Assembly (NCBI RefSeq): GCF_003349955.1
Contig: NZ_QLKQ01000070.1
Location: 1-42,515 of the forward strand
From: Azospirillum brasilense
GTDB lineage: Bacteria; Pseudomonadota; Alphaproteobacteria; Azospirillales; Azospirillaceae
Length of the DNA stretch: 42,515 bases
Direction of reading: 5' to 3'
A program made the translations under genes and the position numbers. Position 1 is the stretch's first letter. Each line of letters opens with the position of its first letter. Of the stretch, positions 1 to 7,480 are shown in pieces. The notes beneath the pieces are model-generated. The model was given only the letters and a program-made list of their open reading frames with translations. It had not been told where the DNA came from and ran no database searches.

Positions 1-300
1 CACCGGTGGCGGCACCGGCATCACCTCCGGCTCGCTCTCCGGTTCGGGCTCCGGTTCGGGCTCCGCGGCCGGCGGCGGGCCGCTGTCCGCCTCGGACGCC
101 ACCAGCATCACCTCGATCACCGGAGTGACGGTGTCGTTGAGGCTGACGGCGCCGGTCTCCTCCGCGACCGTGCCAGGGGCCGCTCCGGCGGCGGCCAGGA
201 GGACGGCCAGGACGCCGGCGTGCAGCGTCCCGGACAGGGCGAGCGCCCCCAGCGGCCGGCGGGCCGGCGGGGGACGCCCGTGCAGGCGGATCGCGCGCAA
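1..300 (-). CDS. TonB-family energy transducer, N-terminal part (runs off the window)
   Basis: Seen: a reading frame open from a TTG at 300 to the window edge, about 100 codons. It begins with a basic stretch (LRAIRLHGRPPPARR), then one hydrophobic segment at about residues 20-40, then a periplasmic-type run of alternating Glu-Pro pairs and a proline-rich stretch. Basic N-terminus, single anchor and Pro/Glu spacer are the hallmark of TonB proteins, which couple the inner-membrane proton-motive force to outer-membrane receptors. The diagnostic C-terminal TonB domain lies outside the window. The frame lies 27 bases beyond the stop of the copper receptor, so the two are probably co-transcribed. 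TTG was chosen because no ATG or GTG lies between the receptor stop and the anchor, and an AGG sits about 8 bases upstream. A start or family error is possible. Confidence 0.72.
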   Translation of the reverse strand, partial: MRAIRLHGRPPPARRPLGALALSGTLHAGVLAVLLAAAGAAPGTVAEETGAVSLNDTVTPVIEVMLVASEADSGPPPAAEPEPEPEPESEPEVMPVPPPV

Positions 301-327
301 GGCGCGGGCCTCGTCAGCCGGCCTCCA

Positions 328-2562
328 TCAGAAGGCCATGGTCAGGCCGAGGTTGAAGGACCGCCCCATGCCGGCCAGGGCGCCGATCGGCTGGCGGTTG
401 CCGCTGGCGCGGAAGTCGCCGTAATCGACGCCGCCCAGCGGCAGGTAATAGTGGGCGTCGAGCAGGTTCTCGATCCCGACGTCGGCGCGCAGGTTGCCCC
501 AGACGTAGCTGGTGCGCAGGTTGACCAGGGCGTAGCTGGGGGTTTCCGGCTCGTTCCGCCCGGAATCGACCAGGAATTTCCGACCGACCATCTGGAATTC
601 CAGAACGCTGCTCCAGCCGCCCAGCCGGTGGCCGAGGTCGATCGTCCCGTTCAGCGGCATGATGTGGTAGAGGTCGCGCCCGGTGTCGAGGTTGCGGCCG
701 CGGACGTAGCGGACCACGGCGCCCACCGTGAACTCGCCCAGCCGCTCGTCCTGGTGGACGATGCTGCGGCCCTCGGCGTTGATGCCGTACAGCTCCGCGG
801 TGTGGTTGGCGAAGCGCAGCTGGACGAAGCCGTTCGACAGGGTGCCGACGCGGTCGGCGTCGATGAAGTTCTCGACGTGCGAGTAATAGGGCGTGACCTT
901 GACCGACCAGCGCTTGGCCCCGGCGTCCTGCCACGCGGCGGTGGCGCCGACCGTGTAGGCGGTTTCCGGCTTCAGGTCCGGGTTCCCGACATAGCCGTTG
1001 GCGTCGCCGTACCAGCCGATCATCGTGGAGGACATGCCCCCGGAGCCCCAGGCGAACCGCTCGTACAGGTTGGGCGAGCGGGTCTTGCGGGCGAAGCCCA
1101 GCTCGTAGCGTTCCGACGCGGAGGGCGCGAAGCGGAGCAGCGCCGTGGCGTCCATGTTCACGTCGGTCTTGGAGCGGTCGCCCCGGTTGAAGGCCCGCGC
1201 CGCCGCGGCGTCCGGGTTCGCCATGCCCATCATGCCCATGCCGATCGTGTTGGCCCAGGAGTAGGGCTGGACCGGCCCGTTCTCCATCCACACCACGTCG
1301 TTGCGCACGCCGAGCAGCGAGGTCCAGGCCGGAGTCCAGCGCTTCTCCCATTCGGCGAAGGTGCCCAGCCGGTCGCGCCGGGCGTCGTTGAGGTTCACGA
1401 AGGTCAGCGGCGACATCATCGCCGCCCCGGCGACCGGCGGCCACCAGTCGTCGATGCGGTAGCGGACCAGCTCGTTGCCGACGCGCAGCGTGTCCTGCGC
1501 CGACAGCGGCACCTCCGCCGAGACGGCGTAGCCCATCTCGTGCGAATCCGTGTTCATCGGCATGCCGCCGCGGTCGGCGCCGCCCTTGTCGTGCAGGAAG
1601 TTCATGGCGTGGACGGTGCGCTGCCAGAAGGCCCGGCCGTCCAGCGTGCCCCAGTCGAACTCGCCCTTGTAACGGCCGTTCAGGGTGGTGCCGCGGTTCA
1701 GCGTCATGTCCATGCGCTGGTTCGCGAAGCCGGAATAGGGCGAATACTGGTAACCGCCGGACAGGGTGATCTCGTGTCCGTCCTTGCGCGCGCTGGCCGA
1801 CAGCGCGTGGTTCTGCACATTGTAGAGGGTGGAGCGGACCTTGTCCCCGGTGCCGTCCTTGTAGTCGTCCGCCCGGCTCCAGGCGCCGCTGTAGCGCAGG
1901 CTGAACCGCTCGGTCGCCGCGGTGGCGGTGCCGGACAGGGTGGTGCCGTTGCCGTTCGAGCGGTAGACGGTGGACAGGCTGCCCTCGCCGTGGATCGGCT
2001 CGCCGGGCTGGGCGTAGACGGCGGGCTTGCTGGTCACCGAGACGGTGCCGGCGATGCTGTCGCCGCCCTTGCTGACCGGGGTAACCCCGGCAATGGCCTC
2101 GATCGCGCCGATGATGGAGGGGTCGGCGTAGGACAGCGGCGCGTTCATGTGGTTGGCGCAGGCGGCGGTCATTGGCATGCCGTCGACTTGGACGCGCACG
2201 CGGTCGTCGGCCAGACCGTTCAGCGCCGGCAGGCTGGAGAAGCCGCCCGCGCTGTAGAGCGACACGCCGGGCAGGCTGCGCAGGAGCGCCGCGGCGTCCG
2301 GGCTGGCGAGGCGGCGGCTGGCGATTTCGGCGGCGTCGAGCGTGCCGGTGCCGAGCGGCCGGGACAGCCCCTTGTCCGGCGCCGCGACGGCGGGCGCGGT
2401 GTCCGTCTCGACCGGGACGGCGGGCAGTGCCTGCGGGGTCTGGGCTGCGGCCGGCGCGCCGAGAGCGGCGAGGATGGCCGTCAGAAGGGCGGTGGAGGCG
2501 AGGAGGCGGTTGGACAAGCGGAGGGCATTCGCCGCGGAGGCGGCGGTGGACAGGCGAATCAT
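328..2562 (-). CDS. TonB-dependent copper receptor (OprC/NosA type)
   Basis: 744-aa outer-membrane receptor. Seen: N-terminal signal peptide (hydrophobic run ending GAPAAAQ at about residue 40), a plug domain beginning near LDAAEIASRR, a barrel, and a terminal aromatic residue (LGLTMAF) as expected for an outer-membrane beta-barrel. The plug carries the segment MPMTAACANHMNAPLSYADP, which matches the region of OprC/NosA where a CxxxM motif binds copper (here Cys-Ala-Asn-His-Met). A Met-rich loop (IGMGMMGMAN) is a further likely metal-contact site. Known of the family: these receptors import copper, for example for nitrous-oxide reductase maturation. Neighbours are a DUF2946 gene upstream and a TonB gene downstream on the same strand. 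No strong ribosome-binding site precedes the ATG at 2562, so the exact start is less certain than the identity. Confidence 0.93.
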   Translation of the reverse strand: MIRLSTAASAANALRLSNRLLASTALLTAILAALGAPAAAQTPQALPAVPVETDTAPAVAAPDKGLSRPLGTGTLDAAEIASRRLASPDAAALLRSLPGVSLYSAGGFSSLPALNGLADDRVRVQVDGMPMTAACANHMNAPLSYADPSIIGAIEAIAGVTPVSKGGDSIAGTVSVTSKPAVYAQPGEPIHGEGSLSTVYRSNGNGTTLSGTATAATERFSLRYSGAWSRADDYKDGTGDKVRSTLYNVQNHALSASARKDGHEITLSGGYQYSPYSGFANQRMDMTLNRGTTLNGRYKGEFDWGTLDGRAFWQRTVHAMNFLHDKGGADRGGMPMNTDSHEMGYAVSAEVPLSAQDTLRVGNELVRYRIDDWWPPVAGAAMMSPLTFVNLNDARRDRLGTFAEWEKRWTPAWTSLLGVRNDVVWMENGPVQPYSWANTIGMGMMGMANPDAAAARAFNRGDRSKTDVNMDATALLRFAPSASERYELGFARKTRSPNLYERFAWGSGGMSSTMIGWYGDANGYVGNPDLKPETAYTVGATAAWQDAGAKRWSVKVTPYYSHVENFIDADRVGTLSNGFVQLRFANHTAELYGINAEGRSIVHQDERLGEFTVGAVVRYVRGRNLDTGRDLYHIMPLNGTIDLGHRLGGWSSVLEFQMVGRKFLVDSGRNEPETPSYALVNLRTSYVWGNLRADVGIENLLDAHYYLPLGGVDYGDFRASGNRQPIGALAGMGRSFNLGLTMAF

Positions 2563-2775
2563 CGGGCGCTCGTTCTCGAATCGGACGAGGGAAGATCGGC
2601 GCAGCCGTGCCGTCCCGCCCGGTCGTCGATCCGCGCGACAATCGGCGCAAGGGATCGCGACCGGCGGGTTGCGGTGCGGAGGCTGGCGTGGGGGATGAGG
2701 TTGGGCACGGGCGGGGGCCGCGCCGCCGGGCTCAACAGCCGGGCGCGGCGATCACGGGGCGCGTGCCGAGAATGG

Positions 2776-3201
2776 TCAGACGAGGGCCGGGGGCGCTCGG
2801 GCCTTCAACCGCGACAGGAACCAGCCGGCGGCGATGTGCTGGCCGGGCAGCCCGATGGAGCTGTGGGCGACGACGGAGACCGGCAGCACCACCGTCAGAA
2901 GCGGCGGCGGCGCGGTGAGGCCGGCGACCAGCCCGCAGACCGGGCAGTCCTCGCCCATGGACAGCGTGGGCTTGCTGTCCGGGGGCGGGGCCGGAAGCAG
3001 GGACTCAGGAGGTGGGCCGTCGGGGAGGGTGATGGAGGCCATGCCCTGCGGCGTGCAGATCATGACCGTTTCGCCGGTCGCGGCGTTGGCCACCGGAATC
3101 AGGAAGGCCCAGCCGAGAAGCTGCAGAAGCAAAGCGATCCCGCCCGCCATCACGGCGGCGCGGCCCAGCCTGCGTCCGATGCTTCCAAACAAAGCCGGCA
3201 T
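2776..3201 (-). CDS. DUF2946 family protein, copper-locus associated
   Basis: 141 aa. Seen: an N-terminal membrane or signal segment (about residues 15-40, ending VANA), then a short extracytoplasmic region with a DCPVCGL motif, and a hydrophobic segment near residues 90-115. A central Cys-x-x-Cys pair after an acidic residue plus a hydrophobic frame is typical of DUF2946 proteins, which commonly sit beside TonB-dependent copper receptors. The function of the family is not established; a role in copper handling is inferred from neighbourhood. It is upstream of and co-directional with the copper receptor, with a 213-base gap in which I see no other gene. An 8-bp inverted repeat lies just before the start codon. 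Confidence 0.8.
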   Translation of the reverse strand: MPALFGSIGRRLGRAAVMAGGIALLLQLLGWAFLIPVANAATGETVMICTPQGMASITLPDGPPPESLLPAPPPDSKPTLSMGEDCPVCGLVAGLTAPPPLLTVVLPVSVVAHSSIGLPGQHIAAGWFLSRLKARAPPALV

Positions 3202-3211
3202 GTTCCGGGCG

Positions 3212-3236
3212 AACCCCTTTATCCGAGCAAGGGGTT
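3212..3236 (-). promoter_or_regulatory. 8-bp inverted repeat upstream of the copper locus
   Basis: AACCCCTT (3212-3219) and AAGGGGTT (3229-3236) form a perfect inverted repeat with a 9-base spacer, ending 11 bases before the ATG of the DUF2946 gene. On the coding strand the inner arm AAGGGG is also the best available weak ribosome-binding site, so a hairpin here would hide it. It could be an operator for a metal regulator or an RNA hairpin; the sequence alone does not decide. A GGCTAA direct repeat (unit spacing 9) follows just upstream. Confidence 0.4.
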
Positions 3237-3316
3237 AGGCTAATCGGGCTAAGCCGAAGGAGCAAGGGACCATTGGTCGCACCCTCGCGCCGGCACGCAA
3301 CCCCAGGATGGCAAGA

Positions 3317-5251
3317 TCAGGAGGGCAACACCTCGCCCAGCGCCCCGGCCAGATCGGCGGGCAGCACCGGCTTGTGCAGCAGGCGGCAGCCGAGCGACAT
3401 CGCCTCGCGCAACCGCTCCGGTGCGGTGTCCCCAGTGATGATGATTCCCGGCACCGGCCAGCGCTGGCGCACCAGCTCGACCACCGAGCGTCCGGAGTCG
3501 CCGCCCGGCAGACGGTAGTCGGTCAGCACCACATGGGGGCGCCGCAGGCTGGGCAGCGTCGCGGCCAGTTCCCCCGCCGAGGACACGGCGACCACGCGCA
3601 GACCCCAGCGTTTCAGCATCATGGTCATGCTGCGGCGGACCTGCTCGTCGTCCTCGACCAGCAGCACCGTTCGTCCCTTCAGCCGCGGCTCCCGGCGGAC
3701 GGCCGGCACCGCCGCGGCGCCGGTGTCCGGCTTGCGGGCGTAGGGCACCGTCACCGAGAAGACCGAACCCGACCCGACCCACGAGCGCAGCTTCACCTCC
3801 GCCCCCAGCAGGTGGGCGATGCGCGACACGATGGACAGCCCCAACCCGAAGCCCTGGGTGGCGTTGCGCTCCGGGTTGTTGAGCTGGCGGAACTCCTCGA
3901 AGATGGCCTCGCGGGCGTCCTCGGGAATGCCCGGCCCGTTGTCCCACACCTGGAACTCGACCCCGTCCGCCCGGTGGCGGCAGCCGACCAGCACGCGCCC
4001 CTTGGCGTCCGTTCCCTTCGGCCGACCATGGGCGATGGCGTTGGACAGCAGGTTGCGCAGCAGCCGTTCCAGAAGATGCGGATCGGTGCACACCGCCAGA
4101 CGGCTGGGCCGGCAGCGCAGCTCGATGGACGAGGCCTCGGCCACGCCGCGGAACTCCTCGGCCAGACGGGTCATCAGGGCCGCGGGCGAGAAGTCTGTGA
4201 CCGACACCTCGATGACGCCGGCCTCCAGCCGGGACAGGTCGAGAAGCCCGCTCAGCATGCCGTTCAGGCTGTCGATGGACGCCTTCAGCCGGTTGAGCGA
4301 TTCCTGGGCGATCGGGTCGGCGCCGACCGAACCGAGCAGGACGTGGGCGTAGAGGGCCGCCGCCTGGATCGGCTGGCGCAGATCGTGGCTGGCCGCGGCG
4401 AGGAACTTGGTCTTGGCCCGGTTCGCCGTCTCGGCGGCTTCCTTGGCGCGCTTCAGCTGCTCCTGCGTCCGCTTGCGCTCGGTCACGTCGCGGAAGATCA
4501 CGGCGATGCGGCGCTGCTCGGGGGCGCCGACCTTGAAGACGTAGAAGCTGAGCCATTTCTCCAGCGGACCGGCGTACAGCTCCGTCCGCGTCGATTCGCC
4601 GTCGCGGGCGGCCCGGCCGAACACCTCGTACCAGTGATCCTCGAAGGCCGGACTGATCTCGCGCAGCCGCCGCCCGACGTAATCCTCCCCCGCCATGCGC
4701 TGCGCCGCGGGATTCATCTCCAGATGGAGGATATCCGCCGGCCGGTCGCCGTCGAACAGGACGTCGGCGAGAAGGAACCCCTCGTCCATCGCCTCGAACA
4801 GGGTGCGGAATCGCCGCTCGCTCTCGGCGAGCTGGGCCGTGCGCTCCTCGACCCGCAGTTCCAGGTCGGCGTTGGCCTGCTCCAACTCCTCGGTGAGGAC
4901 CTGAAGCTCCTCGTAGGAGGTCTGGAGTTCCTCCGACAAATGGCTTTCGTCCCGGCGGAGCGTGTTCAAGCGCTGGTCGGAGTCCGCCAGGGCGTCGAGC
5001 AGCTCCGCGCGGCGGGTTTCCGATAGGGTGAGGCGTTCGCGCAACGCGGCGATCTCCTGCCGCTGCGCGGTCATCTCCTCTTCCATCTGAATCCGGTCGG
5101 CGGCGAGAAGGCGGGCTTCCTCCTGCGCGTCCTCCGCCGTCACCAGGGCCTGTTCCAGGCTCCGGTCCAGCTCTGCGATGCGCCGGAGCAACGCTTCGCG
5201 CTCGGGATCGCGCGTATCGCCTTCTGTGCGGATGGATGCCGACTTCCCCAC
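3317..5251 (-). CDS. Soluble PAS hybrid sensor histidine kinase with C-terminal receiver
   Basis: 644 aa from the GTG at 5251. I chose this start because GGGAGGGGGG lies just upstream; the frame stays open 14 codons further without a comparable site. Domains in order: a long coiled coil (about residues 15-170), a PAS domain (about 170-285), HisKA with the phospho-His in AASHDLRQP (His289), HATPase_c with DNGPGIP and GFGLGLS boxes, and a receiver whose acceptor lies in LTDYRLPGG (Asp578). No membrane segment is visible, so it probably senses a cytoplasmic signal or binds partners through the coiled coil. Known: HDLRQP-type hybrid kinases often pass phosphate to a separate phosphotransfer protein or regulator; none is adjacent. 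It is divergent from the cheB-like genes across 141 bases, suggesting shared control. The ligand is unknown. Confidence 0.92.
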   Translation of the reverse strand: MGKSASIRTEGDTRDPEREALLRRIAELDRSLEQALVTAEDAQEEARLLAADRIQMEEEMTAQRQEIAALRERLTLSETRRAELLDALADSDQRLNTLRRDESHLSEELQTSYEELQVLTEELEQANADLELRVEERTAQLAESERRFRTLFEAMDEGFLLADVLFDGDRPADILHLEMNPAAQRMAGEDYVGRRLREISPAFEDHWYEVFGRAARDGESTRTELYAGPLEKWLSFYVFKVGAPEQRRIAVIFRDVTERKRTQEQLKRAKEAAETANRAKTKFLAAASHDLRQPIQAAALYAHVLLGSVGADPIAQESLNRLKASIDSLNGMLSGLLDLSRLEAGVIEVSVTDFSPAALMTRLAEEFRGVAEASSIELRCRPSRLAVCTDPHLLERLLRNLLSNAIAHGRPKGTDAKGRVLVGCRHRADGVEFQVWDNGPGIPEDAREAIFEEFRQLNNPERNATQGFGLGLSIVSRIAHLLGAEVKLRSWVGSGSVFSVTVPYARKPDTGAAAVPAVRREPRLKGRTVLLVEDDEQVRRSMTMMLKRWGLRVVAVSSAGELAATLPSLRRPHVVLTDYRLPGGDSGRSVVELVRQRWPVPGIIITGDTAPERLREAMSLGCRLLHKPVLPADLAGALGEVLPS

Positions 5252-5392
5252 GCTTCCCCCCTCCCGTCGGGAACGAATGATTGCACAGGCCACTCAACAG
5301 TGCGCGCGTGGAAAAGTAATAAGACGAAAGCCGGAATTTCCCGGCCACCGGGATGTTGTCGTCATGCATGCAAAAACTGTTGTTTCCAAATC

Positions 5393-6412
5393 ATGGATAA
5401 GAGGAACGTTCTGGCCATCGGAGCTTCCGCCGGTGGGATCACCGCCCTGCGGAGGCTGTTCGCGGCCATGCCGCGCGACGTGACGGCCACGGTCTTCGTC
5501 GTGCAGCACATCGGTGCCACCCACAGCGTGCTGCCGGTTCTGCTGTCGCGCGCCGGCTGGCTTCCCGCCTTCCATCCCGAGGATGGGGAGCCGGTGCGGG
5601 AGGGCTGGATCCACGTCGCCCCGCCGGATCATCATCTCCTCGTCAAGGACGGCTGCGCCCTGGTGCGCCGCGGCGCGCGGGAGAACCGCTGCCGGCCTTC
5701 CATCGACCCGCTGTTCCGGTCGGTGGCGGTCGCCTATGGGGTTCGGGCGGTGGGGCTGATCCTGACCGGCACGCTGGACGATGGAACCGCCGGGCTGCGC
5801 GCCGTGAAGCGCTGCGGCGGGCTGACGCTGGTCCAGGATCCGGACGACGCCGAATGGCCGGACATGCCGCGCAACGCCATGCGGTACGTCTCCGTGGACG
5901 CCTGCGCCCCGCTGTCCGACCTGCCGGCGCTGCTGGGCCGCCTGCTGAATGAGCCGTCCGGCCCCCCGGTGCCGGTGCCCGACGACATCGCGATGGAGGC
6001 GCGCGTCCCGGAGAACGAGTTCGACGCGGTGCCGGAACTCACCGCCGCCGTCGGCAAGCCGAGCACGCTGAGCTGCCCCGATTGCGGCGGCAATCTGGTG
6101 GAGATCGAGGATGGGACGCTGCTGCGCTTCCGCTGCAAGGTCGGCCACGCCTACGGTCCGGCGACGCTGGCGGAGTCGCATCGGGAGTCGATCGAGCAGG
6201 CCATCTGGGTGGCCCTGCGCACCCACCAGGACCGCGCCATCATGTTCCGGCGCCTGGCCGAGCGGGCCCGCGAACATGGACACCCCACCGTCGAGGCCAA
6301 CTGGACCCGGTCGGCGCAGGAGGCCGAGCGGACCGTGGCGATGCTGAAGGAGGTGCTGTCGAAGCAGGGGCAGGAATTGGCGGGCAGCCTGGCCGGGGAA
6401 GGAGAGGATTGA
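5393..6412 (+). CDS. CheB-type methylesterase domain protein with zinc-ribbon tail (copy 1)
   Basis: 339 aa. Seen: a CheB catalytic domain with the triad in place: Ser12 in GASAGG, His39 in VVQHI and Asp130 in LTGTLDDG. There is no N-terminal receiver domain, unlike classical chemotaxis CheB. After about residue 215 comes a separate module with CPDCGG followed about 17 residues later by CxxGHAY, a likely zinc ribbon, then a helical tail. Known: CheB removes methyl groups from chemoreceptor glutamates; receiver-less forms are usually found with CheR and PAS proteins rather than in flagellar operons. Only 46 bases separate it from the second copy. ATG 5393 was taken because the GASAGG strand begins right after it; the ribosome-binding site is poor. 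Confidence 0.88.
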   Translation: MDKRNVLAIGASAGGITALRRLFAAMPRDVTATVFVVQHIGATHSVLPVLLSRAGWLPAFHPEDGEPVREGWIHVAPPDHHLLVKDGCALVRRGARENRCRPSIDPLFRSVAVAYGVRAVGLILTGTLDDGTAGLRAVKRCGGLTLVQDPDDAEWPDMPRNAMRYVSVDACAPLSDLPALLGRLLNEPSGPPVPVPDDIAMEARVPENEFDAVPELTAAVGKPSTLSCPDCGGNLVEIEDGTLLRFRCKVGHAYGPATLAESHRESIEQAIWVALRTHQDRAIMFRRLAERAREHGHPTVEANWTRSAQEAERTVAMLKEVLSKQGQELAGSLAGEGED

Positions 6413-6458
6413 TGGGACGAACTCCAGCCGATGCGAAACGGGCAAAGGCTGGGGCATC

Positions 6459-7457
6459 ATGACGGACAATGCCCTGATCGTGGTCGGCGCGTCGGCGGGT
6501 GGGCTGGAGGCGCTGGAGGCCCTGGTCGGCGGCTTGCCGGGCGGGCTGCGCGCGGCGGTGTGTGTCGTCCTGCACATCGGGGACCGGCCCAGCGCCGCGC
6601 CGTCCGTCCTCGACCGGGCCGGGCCGCTTCCGGCCAGCCATGTCACAGACCGGGAGGCGCTCCGATGCGGCCGCATTTATGTGGCGCCGCCGGGGTATCA
6701 TCTTGTGGTGGAGCCGTCCGGACGCCTGTGCCTGTCGCGCGGGCCGCGCGAGAACGGCACCCGCCCCGCCGTCGACCCGCTGTTCCGGTCCGCCGCGCGG
6801 GCTTGCGGACCGGCGGTCATCGGCGTGGTCCTGTCGGGGTCGTTGAACGACGGCACGGCGGGCCTTGCGGAGATCAAGCGGCGGGGCGGCGTCGCCGTGG
6901 TGCAGGACCCCGTGGACGCGCGGTATCCCGGCATGCCGCGCAGCGCGCTCGACCACGTTGCGGTCGATCACTGCGTGGCGGCGGCGGCCATGGGGGCGCT
7001 GCTCGTCCGGCTGGTTGCGGAACGCGATGCGGACGCCACACCGCCCGCGGCATCCAAGGAGACGCCCATGGAAGGCATATACGACTTGAACAGGCCGGCC
7101 GCCCTGACCTGCCCGGATTGCGGAGGGGCGCTCCGGGAGACCAGGGTGGACACGCTGCCCTACTTCACCTGTCACATCGGCCACCGCTACGGCGCCGACA
7201 GCATGGAGGAGGCGCAGCTCCACAGGATGGAACAGGCGTTCGAGGTGGCGCTGCGGGCCTTGAACGAACGAGCCGCCTTGTGCCGGCGCCTCGCCGAGAC
7301 GGCGCAGGGCATGGGACAGGCGCTGTCCGCCAAGCGGTGGGACGAGGCCGGGCGCGAGGCGCACGAGCGCGCGGAGGTACTGATCCGCTTCCTCGGCGAG
7401 GAGTGGATTCGCCCTTCCTTTCACCCCGGAATCGGCGGCGCGCCCGACCGGCCCTGA
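6459..7457 (+). CDS. CheB-type methylesterase domain protein with zinc-ribbon tail (copy 2)
   Basis: 332 aa, paralogue of the preceding gene with the same plan: receiver-less CheB domain (Ser12 in GASAGG, His39 in VVLHI, Asp131 in LSGSLNDG), then a linker, CPDCGG and CHIGHRY cysteine/histidine ligands, then a helical tail. The two copies differ clearly in sequence, so this is an old duplication rather than a recent tandem repeat. The gene converges on the CheR-PAS gene with only 23 bases between the stops. Functionally it should be a methylesterase or deamidase acting on proteins methylated by that CheR; substrate unknown. The zinc-ribbon tail may be a partner-recognition module (inference). 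Confidence 0.87.
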   Translation: MTDNALIVVGASAGGLEALEALVGGLPGGLRAAVCVVLHIGDRPSAAPSVLDRAGPLPASHVTDREALRCGRIYVAPPGYHLVVEPSGRLCLSRGPRENGTRPAVDPLFRSAARACGPAVIGVVLSGSLNDGTAGLAEIKRRGGVAVVQDPVDARYPGMPRSALDHVAVDHCVAAAAMGALLVRLVAERDADATPPAASKETPMEGIYDLNRPAALTCPDCGGALRETRVDTLPYFTCHIGHRYGADSMEEAQLHRMEQAFEVALRALNERAALCRRLAETAQGMGQALSAKRWDEAGREAHERAEVLIRFLGEEWIRPSFHPGIGGAPDRP

Positions 7458-7480
7458 CTCGCCCCCTTATACTCGGCTCC

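Noticed and set aside
220..3243. A 1007-codon open frame on the + strand
   Set aside because: It lies antisense to the copper receptor and DUF2946 genes and is the Val/Gly/Arg-rich shadow typical of GC-rich coding DNA; it has no domain and no ribosome-binding site.
5252..5392. An EcfG promoter (GGAAC at about 5270) between the hybrid kinase and the first CheB-like gene
   Set aside because: No CGTT-like -10 lies at the right distance in either orientation.
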